Assembly (NCBI GenBank): GCA_016714445.1
Contig: JADJNF010000008.1
Coordinates: forward strand, 620,001 to 684,000
DNA: 64,000 bases
Direction of reading: 5' to 3'
Origin: Saprospiraceae bacterium
Lineage (GTDB): Bacteria; Bacteroidota; Bacteroidia; Chitinophagales; Saprospiraceae
In this document: in pieces, positions 28,101 through 40,247 of the stretch
Layout of the letters: each line of letters opens with the position of its first letter
Position numbering within the stretch: position 1 is the first letter of the stretch
Made by a program: the position numbers and the translations under genes
Notes under the pieces: generated by a model
What the model was told of the DNA's origin: nothing
The model's database searches: none
What the model saw: only the letters and a program-made list of their open reading frames with translations

Positions 28101-31100
28101 GAAAGACTTTGACAGCACCCAGTGATGGGTTACCTACCATTCTTATTTTATCCCCCTTTTCAGGATTAATCATCATTTCTATGGTATCCCTGACAGGTAT
28201 ATTATTCCTGATTCTGTATCTTTTTAGTTCAAGTAAACTGTCCAGCGGAATATTGATGTAGTTGCGGTTTGGCCAAACATTCTCCTGTGTATGTTGAGAA
28301 GGTAGCCCTCCCATTTCTTTCGACAAAACCAAAGGCAATTCGTATTCATAAAAGTTATTGGCTCCTTTTGTTTTCAGACTGGTATTGTTGCTGTTGTCAA
28401 AATCTTTTCCAATCCTGACCACTATTGAAAGAGTGCTATCCATAATCTCCGGTCCGTCAGAAGCTCTTTCTGCGTGCACAAACATTTGTAATCTTTTATA
28501 CAGTGCCAGATTTACATTGGCCAGTTTTGTCATACTTACCTCACAGTCTTCGGGCAATTTCTTAAATTTCAGAACCATGGATCTTTCGTCCTGCAATAAA
28601 TTTGCAAAAGTACTGAATGCCTGGGTCCTCACTACACCTTTGGGAGTCACATAATTAAATGGTAGTTTGCCTGAGTTTTCTTCTACTCCTACATCATCTA
28701 TACTAAACTCAATTGAATTGGGATCAAAATCATTTGCACAGTTGGGCTTTTGTTTTCTCCATTGGCTTCTTTGTAACTGGAAATCTGCTAATCTGAAGGT
28801 CTTTGGTGTTTTAAAGTTGGTCATATACATTCTCATGAACTGTATGGCCCTGTAACCGGATATTCCATTGATCGGAACACCAGCTGCAATTGGTACTTGA
28901 AATCTGTACCATTTTTCTACAGGACGGTTTGGTGGTTTGACTATGGTAGTCTGTCTGAAGTGATTTCCAAGGATAGATGTGTCCAGCTCATTGGTTCCTG
29001 GCAGTTTTTTTATTTTTATTTTGTACTCATAAAAAGCTTCTGTCTGATCCAATGATTTATTGTTATTAATATCTTCTGTATCAGGATATCTGTTTCCGCG
29101 AATAAATTCATTGGTATTGCTGTTGTTTAAAGGAGCATTTCCTTCCGGGCCATTAAATTTTTTCATTCTATTGAGTAGACTGGGTTCATTCTCAAGTGAA
29201 TTGTCATTAAAAAATAAAAAGTCGTCATTGGCCGGGTCCATAGCTACATCATTTAGATTGGCCACATTATTTTCTATCAGCCAGGACTGAAATTGAGATA
29301 GTTCTCCCTCATTGTTCAGCCCGTCAAAACCTAAGTCCTGACTGTTGCCTTCTCTTAAATCAAAACCATTCACCAAAGGTATACTTACCGTAGCCCGCCC
29401 ATAGGTCGTCCCGGTAGTTGGTACCTTACGTTGTGTAGTTGGGAGTGCATTTTCAAAATACAGAAAATTGTCTCTGATGATATCTTCCGACACACTTCCC
29501 AGATTAAAAATTATCTCTCCTTCTTCATTATCCGGATGTCCTTCACTCCCGTCCTGTCTGTCCATAAACGGATTGAGCATCCAGAATTCTATACTTTCAT
29601 AGTTGGCAGCTTCAAAATCCGAATTCTGAAAATATCTCATGATTCCTCCCCATCTTCTTTCCGGATCATTAAGCTTGATCTGATTATTTTCTACAGTAAA
29701 TCCGCTGCTTACTCCATCGTATCCCTGACGTTTTTCAAAATTATATGGCCCTCTTTCTGAAGGATAGTAACTCAGGTCAAATGTAAACAATTGTTGCTGC
29801 CCGGGTTGTACCTGTCTATTGGTAAATAATTCAGTTTGTCTTACCGTTCGGGTGTATGGGTTGATGTTGTCTTGTTCTGTACGTCGTGTACCCAGATCCA
29901 GTACATACCAGTTTAGTTTTGCTCTGTTGGCTCCATATGCAAGACTATTATCCTTTTCTGCTTCAGGAAACAGATTATTTGATAATGCTGAAGTAGATGG
30001 TGTACTTGCCAGTGACCATTGATTATAATTAAATCCGCCAAGATTCAGGTTAGTAATTGCTCCTTCAAAGTCATCTATATTGGCTATACCTGAATCATCA
30101 GCTACATTTGGATCACTGTTTTTAATATTGATTGCTTTGGAGTGTCCCGGTATGATTCCGGCTACTTCAGCGGTAAGATTTATATTTGACTTTTCCTTTG
30201 TACTGTAAAAAGGCAATTTGTCTATCAGTTTTGTTACCCAAGGAGCTTCATCATTGTAGTTATAATCCAATCCAAAAATGCGGTTATTGATCGGATCATC
30301 TCCTATGTTTACTTTCTGGGTGAATGGCCTTTCGTATAACCTGAGGTACGTAGCTCCGAGACTGGATTTTTTACTAAACTGATATTCCGCACGTATGCCA
30401 AGCATATTTTTTTGCTGGAGACTAAAGAGTGAATTGTCTTCAAAACTTACATCTATAGGTGTGCCTTGAGCAAGGTAAGTGGGGTTTATTATACGCAATC
30501 TGCCCAATGAGTAATCAATCTCATAATCCTGCCCTTCCACAAGTTGTTTTCCACCTGCGGATACTCTTACTGATCCCTGTGGTACAAAAGGTCCTAAAGG
30601 TATTTCTCCATTATTAGCTGAAGATTTTACTTTTCCGTTCATCCTGAATTTATTTTTTGTCAGGTTTTGTGCGGCAATACTGATACTGGTATCATATAAT
30701 TCCTGATATCGGTATTTAGTCAACAGCAAGTTCTCATCAATATTTAGCTGATCTACTCCCAAAGCTTTTTTAAGCGCATCTACGCTTATATGACTACCAA
30801 AAGGCTCCAGGATAGGAAACACAATACTTCCACTTCTCTCAATGACCGTAACTCCAGGTATATAATCAAAATACCCATCTGGTTGTGGGTCGCCAAATCT
30901 ATTGAGTCTGTCCAGATTGAAGAACTGCAATAAAGGCAATTTTTTTAATGCATCTTCCGGAAAATACTTTTTAAGTGACCCATCATTGAAGTCATCTTCA
31001 TAAAACACATCAAATTCAAAATCCTGCTGATTCAGCTGTGAAGTACGTAAATTATATACGTTTTTCATCATCAAATCCCACATGGGTGATGTTGTCGTTT

Positions 31101-32697
31101 GGTTGGTTGATTTTAATAATTTTACAAAAAATACCTTTGGCGGCTCTACGCGGGTTGTATCCGTCTGACTTCCCGGTTGTACGGAAGATGCCGATAGTTG
31201 CCCCACCTGATAGAGTGTATCACAGTTGGATGTATAATAATAGTTGTATGCTACACCAAGCACCTGATTAGGTCTGAGTCGTATATTTAAGGATAAAGTA
31301 CCAAGTTTTGGGTGAAATGTAAATTCAGAAGGAGACAACCTTCTACCCCTGAATACTTCAAAATCTCTTGTTCTTCTTAAGTTAAAATCCGGACCGGTCA
31401 GTTGTCTGGCTACTTCATCTATATCGACGATATCTTTGCTTTTTATTATTTTAGCATATATATCATTTGCTGCATTTCTGGGCAGACAGTTTTCAAGATC
31501 ATCTTTGGCCTGGCAATTGAGTTGAGCCAATACAGGATTTGAAGTAAATTTGGTGGCATCCGGCTCTCCAAGGTCTGCAATGGCTGTTACCATAGTGGAG
31601 TTGTCCTGATACTCCGGCCTGTCATCTGAAATCCAAACTTCTATCTGAGCTATCTGATGAGGAGTACCAATGTATGGCATGTTGGACAGGTTTCTTTCGT
31701 AGGAACTTCGATTATAGTGTGAAAGAAAAAAGTGTCTGTTTTCATCGTATTCGTTGGGCGTAATGGTAAACTCCTGTACAGATACTCCGTTTTCCACCTT
31801 GATATTATTTGCTCTGGATCTTTGCTGAGACATGAGCGCAGTTAGTCTTAATCTCCCAAATTGCAATTCAGTTTTCAGACCAAAAAGACTTTGTGCACCC
31901 TGAATAAGATTTCCTCTCAAGGGTAAACTTACATTTCCTGCTTCTATTTTTTTTATAATATCATCTTCTGAAAATGCGTCCGAATCGAATGCAAGCTTTA
32001 TCTGTCGATCAAAATCAAATGTAGATTGAGTGTCATAATTGAACCCAAGGTCAAGTTTTTTTCCGATTTTACCATCCACATTCATTTTTATCAGAGGCGT
32101 CGGAAAGTCTGGCTGACTTTGTCTTTGTGCCTGAATTGGTAATTGCGGATCATCCCGTCTGCTATACAACCATCCTACACTTAAATCAACACTTCCCTGA
32201 GGTTGGATATTCACCTCTGTGCCTCCGAATAATCTGTCGATAAGACTATTTTGAAGGTCAATTTTATCCATTGGATCTATCTTTCCGGAGCGTGATTTTT
32301 TATCAGATTTTATGCCTGCCAGTGTATTAAAATATTTTCTCTCCTGTTCTTTTGCCATATAGTCCATATACTCATCAAAAGTCATATACGTGGGTGTCCG
32401 GTAATACTGGTCACCAATTTTTTCCATTATGATATAATTGCCAGTGGCTGGGTCAAACTCTACTTTTTGGTTGATTTCTTTTGTAGTGATATCAAAAGGA
32501 TTGTTTTGTTTATCCGTAATGTAGTCTCCCTTTCTATCCAAAAGCGGTATGGTATCTGTTAACGGTGAAGTTAAAGATATATCAGTTGTATATGGATCAG
32601 GTAAATTTCTGGAAGGTAGTTTTCCAAATAAACTTAAAACTGCTCCAAAACTTAAACCAAATATCAAAAATAATTGTTTCAAACTCATAAACTTCAT
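25185..32697 (-). CDS. sprA: SprA, T9SS outer-membrane translocon, interrupted by one frameshift
   Basis: SprA forms the very large outer-membrane barrel through which T9SS cargo leaves the cell. It is also required for gliding. Two overlapping ORFs (28039-32697 and 25185-28073) together give about 2500 residues, in the family's range. The first has a signal peptide and the motifs VDLSVGWLYSRRDDPQLPIQAQRQ and YDTQSTFDFDRQIKLAFD. The second begins with YNGEVWVNEMRVTGFDESGG, a segment that is continuous in other SprA proteins, and ends in beta strands to a C-terminal Asn. The break is in an A run (TTTT at 28073-28076, plus strand); one A fewer joins LKE to MLLYNGEVW. Located directly after ruvA, as in flavobacteria. 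Confidence 0.93.
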
Positions 32698-32807
32698 ATA
32701 ATTTAGCTGATGCCAGATGGATTTCAGGCCACGTGCCGGATGTACATCAGGAATTAACGTTATTTTTTCAGGTTGTCGTATATTTTATTCGTAAAAAATG
32801 GGGAAAA

Positions 32808-33401
32808 TCAATTCATTTGTTTCAAAACCTGTTTTATCAGATCTTCCACATGACTTATATCAGGATTTTTATCCAAAACAGCTTTGATCTGCTTTTCTAC
32901 TACTAATTTTGGAAAACCCAATGCTATTAAAGCAGATAACGATTCATTTCTGATTGTATTGTTTTCAGGTGATAATAAAATTACCTGTTCACTTCCGGTT
33001 TCTTTGATTACTTTGTCTTTCAGATCCAAAATAATTCTTTTGGCTGTTTTAGGACCGATTCCTTTAACTTTGCCAAGAGCTACTGCGTTTTCATGTATAA
33101 TGGCGGTCCTCACTTCTTCTGGCGTCATATAAGATAAGATAACTCTGGCCGTATTAACACCTATTCCGGAAACAGAGATAAGTAAAATGAACAACGCTCT
33201 TTCCTCATCATCAAAAAACCCATACAAAGACTGTTCGTCTTCTTTGACATTCAGATAGGTAAATATCTTTATTTTTTCCAGTTTTTCAAGTCGGGAATAA
33301 GTGTACAGGCTTATATTTACATGATAGCCGACTCCATTACAGTCTACGTATATAAATGTGGGCGTTTTGTGGGTTATAAGACCATTGAGATATGCGATCA
33401 A
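32808..33401 (-). CDS. ruvA: Holliday junction DNA helicase subunit RuvA
   Basis: 197 residues. It binds the four-way junction and loads RuvB for branch migration. The N-terminal OB fold starts MIAYLNGLI. Two helix-hairpin-helix motifs follow: SGIGVNTARVILS and KGIGPKTAKRIILDLK. The C-terminal domain III (ALIALGFPKLVVEKQIKAVLDK) contacts RuvB. The ruvA-sprA order is common in Bacteroidota. Downstream sprA starts 110 bases later. Confidence 0.95.
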   Translation of the reverse strand: MIAYLNGLITHKTPTFIYVDCNGVGYHVNISLYTYSRLEKLEKIKIFTYLNVKEDEQSLYGFFDDEERALFILLISVSGIGVNTARVILSYMTPEEVRTAIIHENAVALGKVKGIGPKTAKRIILDLKDKVIKETGSEQVILLSPENNTIRNESLSALIALGFPKLVVEKQIKAVLDKNPDISHVEDLIKQVLKQMN

Positions 33402-33553
33402 GGCTAATAAATTTTAAAGTTGCAAATTATATTAATTAACAAAAATGTGAATTACTCATTCTTCGTATTGAATAAACCGCAAAGATATTTAAAAATATAT
33501 ATTCTTAAGAAGTATAATATGAAATGAAAATAAACAGACCTTTAAATTTGTAC

Positions 33554-34570
33554 TTACTTACCTGTTCGTTTCATTTCCCATGCCCAGGCAGTATTCATGA
33601 TATCTGCAACATCCATTTCTGGTATCCAACCTAGCTTTTCAGTGGCTTTATTGTGGTTTGAATAGATCGACATAACATCTCCAGGCCGACGATCGCCAAT
33701 ATCATAATTTAGTTTTTGGCCGGTAAGGCTTTCAAATGCAGTTATAACTTCGAGAACAGACAGCCCGTTGCCAATACCAACATTGAAAATTTCATTCTGT
33801 TGTTTTTGTTTTTCTTCCAGTATGTATTTCAAAGAAAGTGTATGTGCCCTTGCAAGATCACACACATGTATATAGTCTCTTACACAACTGCCGTCTCTGG
33901 TGGGATAGTCATTGCCAAATACCGTCATTTTACTTCTTTTGCCTATAGCCGTTTCTGTAATTATAGGCACTAGATTCTGAGGTGGATTTATCGGTGATTC
34001 GCCCAACAATGCAGTGGGATGTGCACCTGCCGGATTGAAGTACCTTAGTAAAATACTTTTTACATCTGTGTTTTTCAGACTATCTGTGACGATCTGCTCA
34101 CCTATTTGTTTGGTCCGCCCATATGGGGATGCCGCTTCCTGCCAAGGTGTATTTTCATCCACAGGACTTCTTTCTACATCACCATATACCGTACAACTGG
34201 AGCTGAATATAAATGCTTTTGTTCCATACTTAATACTCAAATCCAGTATGTTTATCAGTGATTCAAGATTATTCCTGAAGTACAATAATGGTTTTTCGAC
34301 CGACTCACCGACGGATTTTAATGCCGCAAAATGGATAATGCCGATAATGTCGGGATGTGCTATAAAAATGGTCTCTGAAGCGTTCAAATCACATAAATCC
34401 ACATGAAAATAAGGAACATCTACACCTGTTATTTTTTTTATAGCGGCAAGCGACGAGGTATCTGAATTGATTCCATTATCTGCACAAACTACTTCATATC
34501 CATTTTCGATTAAGTCAATAATGGTATGACTTCCTATGTAGCCTGTACCTCCTGTAACCAATACTTTCAT
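33554..34570 (-). CDS. galE: UDP-glucose 4-epimerase
   Basis: 338 residues, normal for GalE. It interconverts UDP-glucose and UDP-galactose through an NAD-bound ketone. Rossmann motif TGGTGYIGSH, then HFAALKSVGESVEKPLLYFRNN. The catalytic pair is Ser-Ser in FSSSCTVYG and Tyr-Lys in SPYGRTK. The C-terminal part has RRPGDVMSIYSN. Leftward, 33 bases downstream of rpoN, so possibly in the same transcript. Confidence 0.95.
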   Translation of the reverse strand: MKVLVTGGTGYIGSHTIIDLIENGYEVVCADNGINSDTSSLAAIKKITGVDVPYFHVDLCDLNASETIFIAHPDIIGIIHFAALKSVGESVEKPLLYFRNNLESLINILDLSIKYGTKAFIFSSSCTVYGDVERSPVDENTPWQEAASPYGRTKQIGEQIVTDSLKNTDVKSILLRYFNPAGAHPTALLGESPINPPQNLVPIITETAIGKRSKMTVFGNDYPTRDGSCVRDYIHVCDLARAHTLSLKYILEEKQKQQNEIFNVGIGNGLSVLEVITAFESLTGQKLNYDIGDRRPGDVMSIYSNHNKATEKLGWIPEMDVADIMNTAWAWEMKRTGK

Positions 34571-34603
34571 TGTCTTTGTATTTTATAAAGCTTAAATAAA
34601 TCG

Positions 34604-36100
34604 TTATCTAAGCTCTTTTCTAAGCCTAGCCACAGGTATGTTTAGCTGTTCTCTGTATTTAGCGATTGTCCTTCTGGCAATATTATATCCCCTGTCAGAT
34701 AATATTTCCATCAATCTTTCATCAGACAATGGTTTGGTTTTGTCTTCTCTTGTCACTTCATCATTAAGTATATTTTTTATTTCCAGGGTGGAAACTTCAC
34801 TACCGTCCTGAGTCTGCATTGATTCTGAGAAAAAATCTTTTAATTTTTTTGTGCCAAATTCTGTTTGAACAAATTTTGAATTGGCCACTCTGCTTACAGT
34901 AGATATATCCAGTCCGGTAACTTCAGCCAGATCTTTGAGAATCATAGGCTTAATTCTTCGTTCATCGCCGGTACAAAAATATTCATATTGATACTGCATG
35001 ATGGCGTACATTGTTCTGTATAGTGTGTCCTGTCTTTGTTTTATAGCATCAATAAACCACTTGGCGGAGTCTATTTTTTGTTTAATAAACAGGACCGCTT
35101 CTTTTTCAGGCCTCGTTGCTCGTCTTCCCTGTACTGTCTCTCTATACCCTTTGAGCATCTCCATGTATTGGTCATTTATACGGAGATCCGGCGCATTTTT
35201 ACTGTTCAGTGTCAGTTCCAGTTCACCATCCCGATTGTAAATGATAAAATCAGGAATGATGTATTGACTTCCCATATTATTTCCTTCCACAGTACTGGCT
35301 GGTTTGGGATTAAGTTTTATGATTTCATCTATGGCTTCCTTGAGTTCACTGTCTGCCAGATTCAGCAGTTTTTTCATTCTGATGTAGTGCTTTTTTGTAA
35401 ACTCCTCGAAAAAATCTTTTAGGATTCTTAATGCAGTTTTTCGTTCTGAAATGTGCTGATCAGGTTCTTTTTCAAGTTTGTCTTCCAATTGAAGAATCAA
35501 ACATTCCTGAAGTGTCCTGGCGCAGATTCCTGCCGGTTCAAACTTTTGAATCATTTTAATTACAGCATTCACCTCCTTTACTTCTGTCTCCACATTGTGC
35601 GCAAACAATAGATCATCTACCACAGAATTGGGTTCCCTTCGGAGATATCCATCCTCGTCTATTGAACCAATGATCTGATTGGCAATAATTTCCTGCTTTT
35701 CATTGAGATCTAATAATCCAAGTTGTCTTTCGAGACTTTCATGAAAAGAATTTTCTACCGGCACAGGCATACTGCGCTCTTCTTCATTAATAAAATCTTC
35801 TCCCTTCATTTTGTAGTTGGAAGGATCATCATCAAGATATTCATTTAGATAATCATCAAATTCAAATTCGGGTTCGTTTCTTTCTTCGCTCTCCGTTTCT
35901 TTAGTTTGCCCAAACCCATCATTTTCAAGATCAAATACGTCGTCATAATCATCTCCTTCATCCAAAGCAGGATTAGATTCCAATTCTTCTTTTATCCTCT
36001 GTTCCAGACTTGCTGTAGGAATCTGCAATAGTTTCATGAGCTGTATCTGTTGCGGAGACAGCTTTTGTAACATTTTCTGACTGAGACTTTGTCTTAACAT
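34604..36100 (-). CDS. rpoN: RNA polymerase sigma-54 factor
   Basis: 498 residues. Region I at the N-terminus (QMLQKLSPQQIQLMKLLQIPTASLEQRI) interacts with enhancer-binding ATPases. An acidic stretch (about 50-110) is region II. The core-binding domain and the helix-turn-helix follow. The RpoN box that reads the -24 element is visible as ARRTIAKYREQLNIP near the C-terminus. No enhancer-binding protein is encoded in this window. Full-length and intact. Confidence 0.95.
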   Translation of the reverse strand: MLRQSLSQKMLQKLSPQQIQLMKLLQIPTASLEQRIKEELESNPALDEGDDYDDVFDLENDGFGQTKETESEERNEPEFEFDDYLNEYLDDDPSNYKMKGEDFINEEERSMPVPVENSFHESLERQLGLLDLNEKQEIIANQIIGSIDEDGYLRREPNSVVDDLLFAHNVETEVKEVNAVIKMIQKFEPAGICARTLQECLILQLEDKLEKEPDQHISERKTALRILKDFFEEFTKKHYIRMKKLLNLADSELKEAIDEIIKLNPKPASTVEGNNMGSQYIIPDFIIYNRDGELELTLNSKNAPDLRINDQYMEMLKGYRETVQGRRATRPEKEAVLFIKQKIDSAKWFIDAIKQRQDTLYRTMYAIMQYQYEYFCTGDERRIKPMILKDLAEVTGLDISTVSRVANSKFVQTEFGTKKLKDFFSESMQTQDGSEVSTLEIKNILNDEVTREDKTKPLSDERLMEILSDRGYNIARRTIAKYREQLNIPVARLRKELR

Positions 36101-36302
36101 AAACTTTTCTTTTTTCTCTGATACACTTTACCTTTGTAACTAAAACAAAACAAATTTCAGATGAGTTTCTTTATTTTAGTATAAATACATCGTATGTTTA
36201 CGGGGCAAATATAAAACAATATGATTATATATTTAATTTATTTGTAATATTTATTTAATTTATATTCTTTTGTTAATACATTATATATTAATTTAATTTA
36301 AA

Positions 36303-38077
36303 ATGACTGTAAACCAAAAATTAGCTGCTCTCCGACGCGTTATGAAATTACAAGCCATAGATGCTGTGATTATTCCATCTAGCGATCCCCATCAAAGCGA
36401 ATATGTTGCTGCTCATTGGCAGGAAAGAGCTTGGATTTCCGGTTTTACCGGTTCAGCCGGTCTCGTCGTAGTGACCCATGAACATGCAGGGCTCTGGACA
36501 GATTCCCGATATTTTCTTCAGGCAGAAATGCAATTGAAAGATAGTGAATTTGTTTTGCATAAAATGTTCAATCAATTTGCCACACCATATATTGACTATC
36601 TCTCAGAAACACTCAGCTCTGAGGCAACAGTCGCTGTCAACGGATTTATGTTTTCGAAAAGTTCAGTTGATGGTATGAAAAATTATTTTCAGAAAATAAT
36701 ATCCAACTAAATTATAGGCTGGATTTAATTTCTGAAATCTGGAAAAACAGACCGCCATTATCTGATTCCCCTGTCGATCTTCATGATATACAGTTTTCAG
36801 GAAAAAGTATATCTGATAAAATTGGGGAAGTCCGTCTCTCTATAAAAGAATCAAATGCTGAGTTTTATCTGATCACTACTTTGGATGATTTGGCCTGGAC
36901 ATATAATATCAGAGGTAAAGACGTAGATTATAATCCGGTTGCAATAGGTTATGGGTTAGTTGGACTCACAGAAAATCATTTTTTTGTTCACCCTTCCAAG
37001 CTTTCAGCATCCGTTTTATCAGAGTTTAATAAAAATGGAATTAAAGTACACCCTTACGAAAGCATAATTCCATTTTTAAACAATCTAAAAGAATCAACAA
37101 AAATATTGGTTGACCCAAGTCTTTGCAGTCAAACCATTTATGAGTCAATAAATGGGCAAATCATTAGTGGCACTTCTATTTCCAAACTTTTAAAGTCCAT
37201 TAAAAATGATGTTGAAATAAATCATATCAGAAATGTAATGAAAAAAGATGGGGCAGCATTGGCGCAAACATTTTATTGGATGGAAACAAAACTAACCCAC
37301 GGGGATGAAATCACTGAAGTGGAAGTCGCAAAAAAAATTGCTGAAAACAGATCTCTTCAGGAATTCTATCAGGGAGAAAGTTTTGGAGCCATCATCGGAT
37401 ATAAAGACAATGGCGCAGTCATACACTATCATCCTGAACCTGAAACGTGCAAAAAAATCAAACCGGATGGTATATTACTTGCTGACAGTGGAGGACAATA
37501 TAAAGACGGAACTACAGATATCACACGTACTTTTGCGCTGAGTGCGCCTACCAATGACCAAAAAAAATCTTATACCCTTATTCTAAAAGGTATGATTGCA
37601 TTATCAAGAGCAAAATTTCCAGAAGGTACAACAGGGGCACAACTGGATACTCTGGCCAGACAATTTTTATGGGCAGAAGGACTCAACTATGGTCACGGCA
37701 CAGGGCATGGTGTAGGTTTTTTTCTGAACGTACATGAACCACCTCAAGGATTTGCTCCAGTACATTCAGAGCGAGGTCAAACGATACAATTGCCGGGTAT
37801 GCTCACCAGTAATGAACCTGGTTACTACAAAGATGGAGAATATGGTATGCGTATAGAAAATCTGATTTTAACCCAAAAAAGTAAAATCGATGGCTTTTTA
37901 GAATTTGAAACGGTGACATTATATCCATTTGAACATGCTCTAATTGAAAAATCCCGACTTACAACAGAAGAAATAATCTGGATCAATGATTATCACCAAA
38001 AAGTATACGCAGACATTTCAACGTTTCTGAATACCGAAGTCAACCAATGGTTTAAAGAAAAATGCAAGTCGTTATAA
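36303..38077 (+). CDS. pepP: Xaa-Pro aminopeptidase (M24B), interrupted by one frameshift
   Basis: Metal-dependent peptidase that removes an N-terminal residue ahead of proline. The first ORF (36303-36710) carries the N-terminal creatinase-like domain (IPSSDPHQSEYVAAHWQERAW, LWTDSRYFLQA). The reading frame then moves, continuing LNYRLDLISEIWKNRPPLS and on to 38077. The catalytic domain has metal ligands in LADSGGQYKDGTTDITRT, GHGTGHGVGFFLNVHEPP and LTSNEPGYYK plus MRIENL. Inserting one A in the run at 36693-36696 restores a gene of about 591 residues, as expected for the APP1-type enzyme. Convergent with the next gene, 15 bases apart. Confidence 0.9.
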
Positions 38078-38092
38078 AAAATGAAATTTCGA

Positions 38093-39325
38093 CTATTTCT
38101 GATGGTAAATATTGGTTTTATGTAAGTATGATATCAAGATCAATACCAAACTTAATAGCATAAATATACTGACTCCGAGTAAAATTTCATTCAGATACGG
38201 AATAAGAAAATAACCAAAAGAGGCAATTCCCTGCACCATTAGCACCAATTCATTTGCAAAAACACCAATGCTAAATAATATTAAACCTGTGAATGCCAGC
38301 TTTACCTGATGTATGTATCCTTGTAACAGCATAAAACCCAATAAAAATAATGTCGTAATCGCAAGTAGTACCAAATGTAAATATGCGATAACAATGGATC
38401 TGAAGCCAAAAGCCAGTTTACTTATTTCAGGAAAAATACTGCCTGTCTGAAGTAAAAATTTAATAGACAGTGCCAAAAAAGACAGGCCAAATATAATCCT
38501 GACAGGTTTTATCCAGGTTGTCTTAATGTGATAATAATGCTTAACAAAAAGGTTCATCAATCTGAACAGGCCATATAATTGTAATATAACTGCAAAAACC
38601 GGAAAAATATATACGTACCAGGGTAATTTTAGCCATAATACGGATAGTATAAATGCAGGAATAGTAGCCAAGGCCAACGTATTAAATATAAATGAATCAT
38701 TTTTGAAATCAGAAGCAAGTACGAGTTTTGACATCAATAAACCCATAATCGCAAAAAAGAACCATCCTGAATATTGAAAATGTAAGTAAAAATAAACAGA
38801 ACCGAGATAAGCATGTTGGTGAATATGCTTGGTAGCCATCATATAAGCCAGATAAAATGTCCCCAGGGACGAAAGGACATTAAAAAATAATGCCGCTTTA
38901 AACCAATTTTTTGAAGGATGGTCTGATGGTATTTTTTTTAAATCTCCTATATAAAACCATGCATAAACATATCCCAGCAAGATGGAAATGGTAGAAAATG
39001 ATATTGAAACAAAACCATAACCTTGCATGGCAAAAGCAAACAACATTCCGTAAGCACAGAGCAGGTTGAAAATAATGAGCACATTATATTTTTGAGTGTT
39101 GAACATAATGTTTTTCTGCTTTTTCAAAAATAAAACCATTAGAGTAAATAATGTATGTGTTACCCAACCTGAAAATGCAAAATGTGAGTGAGCGTGCAAT
39201 AGGTGCTTTTGGTCAAAATATGGAAATTCGAAACCGATTTTATATCGCATCAATACCCCGATAGTGGCAACGATGATCAGATTAATTATCCCAACTTTTA
39301 CAAATCGACTTGTTATTATGTCCAT
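38093..39325 (-). CDS. multi-spanning membrane protein, heme-copper-oxidase-like
   Basis: 410 residues with about twelve hydrophobic helices. Early in the chain HLLHAHSHFAFSGWVTH puts three closely spaced histidines in a helix, recalling the heme ligand of oxidase and NO-reductase large subunits. Further His occur in HIHQHAYLGSVYFYLHFQYSGWF and AYLHLVLLA. It overlaps its upstream Crp/Fnr regulator by one base (TAATG) and lies near norB. I think it is a divergent heme-copper or NnrS-like protein of the nitrogen-oxide response. The assignment rests on His placement and context, not on a full motif match. Confidence 0.5.
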   Translation of the reverse strand: MDIITSRFVKVGIINLIIVATIGVLMRYKIGFEFPYFDQKHLLHAHSHFAFSGWVTHTLFTLMVLFLKKQKNIMFNTQKYNVLIIFNLLCAYGMLFAFAMQGYGFVSISFSTISILLGYVYAWFYIGDLKKIPSDHPSKNWFKAALFFNVLSSLGTFYLAYMMATKHIHQHAYLGSVYFYLHFQYSGWFFFAIMGLLMSKLVLASDFKNDSFIFNTLALATIPAFILSVLWLKLPWYVYIFPVFAVILQLYGLFRLMNLFVKHYYHIKTTWIKPVRIIFGLSFLALSIKFLLQTGSIFPEISKLAFGFRSIVIAYLHLVLLAITTLFLLGFMLLQGYIHQVKLAFTGLILFSIGVFANELVLMVQGIASFGYFLIPYLNEILLGVSIFMLLSLVLILISYLHKTNIYHQK

Positions 39326-39918
39326 TAAAAATATAATTTCCGTTTTCGTATTTCTACTTTTTGATTTTCTTCCATTTTCTTTAGGGTTCGTATTACAGTT
39401 TCCACTCTCAGACCAAGAAAATCAGCTATTTGTTGTCTGGTAAAAGGTATTAAGACTTTAGTCTCCGTTAGTTGGTTTTCCTTTTTATACTTTTTAAGAA
39501 ACCCGGTTATCCTTTGATCCGGATATATGCTGATGATATTCTTATTTGCACTGGCTTTATCGTATATTCGTTTAGCAAAATTTGTAATAAATAACATCTG
39601 CAATTCCGTATATTCATTAAGAATTTTAAAAAGACTTTCCTTTGATAGCTTTAATATTGTACAGTCTGTTTCTGCTACTGCACAAGCGGGATATATTTCA
39701 TTCAGAAATAGTGGCGGCTCTCCAAAGCTTTCATCTTTCAGAAACATTCCCTGAATATATACCTTCCCTTCATCATTATAACAGCACATTTTCACTTTAC
39801 CTTCTTCGATCTGATGATAAAATCTGCATTGATCCCCTTCATAAAAAATAAATTCATTTTTTCTGTATTTTCTGGAAACTGCTCCCCAGGTGATCAATAA
39901 ATTTGTATCAATATGCAT
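39325..39918 (-). CDS. Crp/Fnr family transcriptional regulator
   Basis: 197 residues. The N-terminal cyclic-nucleotide-binding-like beta roll has RKNEFIFYEGDQCRFYHQIEEGKVKM. A dimer helix follows. The C-terminal winged helix has FTRQQIADFLGLRVETVIRTLKKMEE. There is no N-terminal cysteine cluster, so it is not an Fe-S FNR. Heme or NO sensing, as in DNR/NnrR types, is plausible given norB and RIC nearby. Its own upstream region holds TGATAA-T-TTATCA (39981-39993), a perfect inverted repeat about a central base that could be an autoregulatory site. Confidence 0.85.
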   Translation of the reverse strand: MHIDTNLLITWGAVSRKYRKNEFIFYEGDQCRFYHQIEEGKVKMCCYNDEGKVYIQGMFLKDESFGEPPLFLNEIYPACAVAETDCTILKLSKESLFKILNEYTELQMLFITNFAKRIYDKASANKNIISIYPDQRITGFLKKYKKENQLTETKVLIPFTRQQIADFLGLRVETVIRTLKKMEENQKVEIRKRKLYF

Positions 39919-40247
39919 TACCTATAAATTTTTAAATCCATCAAAGATAATGCGAAGAGACTTTATTTTGAAAGTAAATATGATAATTTATCACACCTAT
40001 TTATATTGCAAAGATTATCTTTAAATTTATCATCCTTTATGCGTACAGTCACAATGAACGTATTTTCACAGGATCGAATTTTTAAAACAAGGACCTTTTA
40101 TTTCCCTATTCGTGATGATATCTGATTTTGAAAATGTTAATGTTCACGTCTTTTAATTAAGTTTTCAGTGAATAACCATAACTTTACATTACCACTAAAC
40201 CATGTATGGTTTGATAAATTTTGTTAACTTACATTAAAAATTTCGTT
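39919..40247. other. 329-base divergent intergenic region
   Basis: Very AT-rich. It holds the TGATAA/TTATCA inverted repeat (39981-39993) near the crp/fnr start and the short palindrome ACCAT-GT-ATGGT at about 40199-40210 ahead of the next gene. Only tiny ORFs occur; none is convincing. Confidence 0.45.

Noticed and set aside
39981..39993. Classical FNR box in front of the crp/fnr gene
   Set aside because: TGAT and ATCA are separated by five bases here, while FNR/DNR boxes need four, so I list only a generic inverted repeat.
40037..40126. 29-codon ORF starting ATGCGTACAG upstream of the membrane sensor-like gene
   Set aside because: Short, not tightly spaced to any neighbour, and in a region of probable regulatory sites. 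Nothing supports translation.
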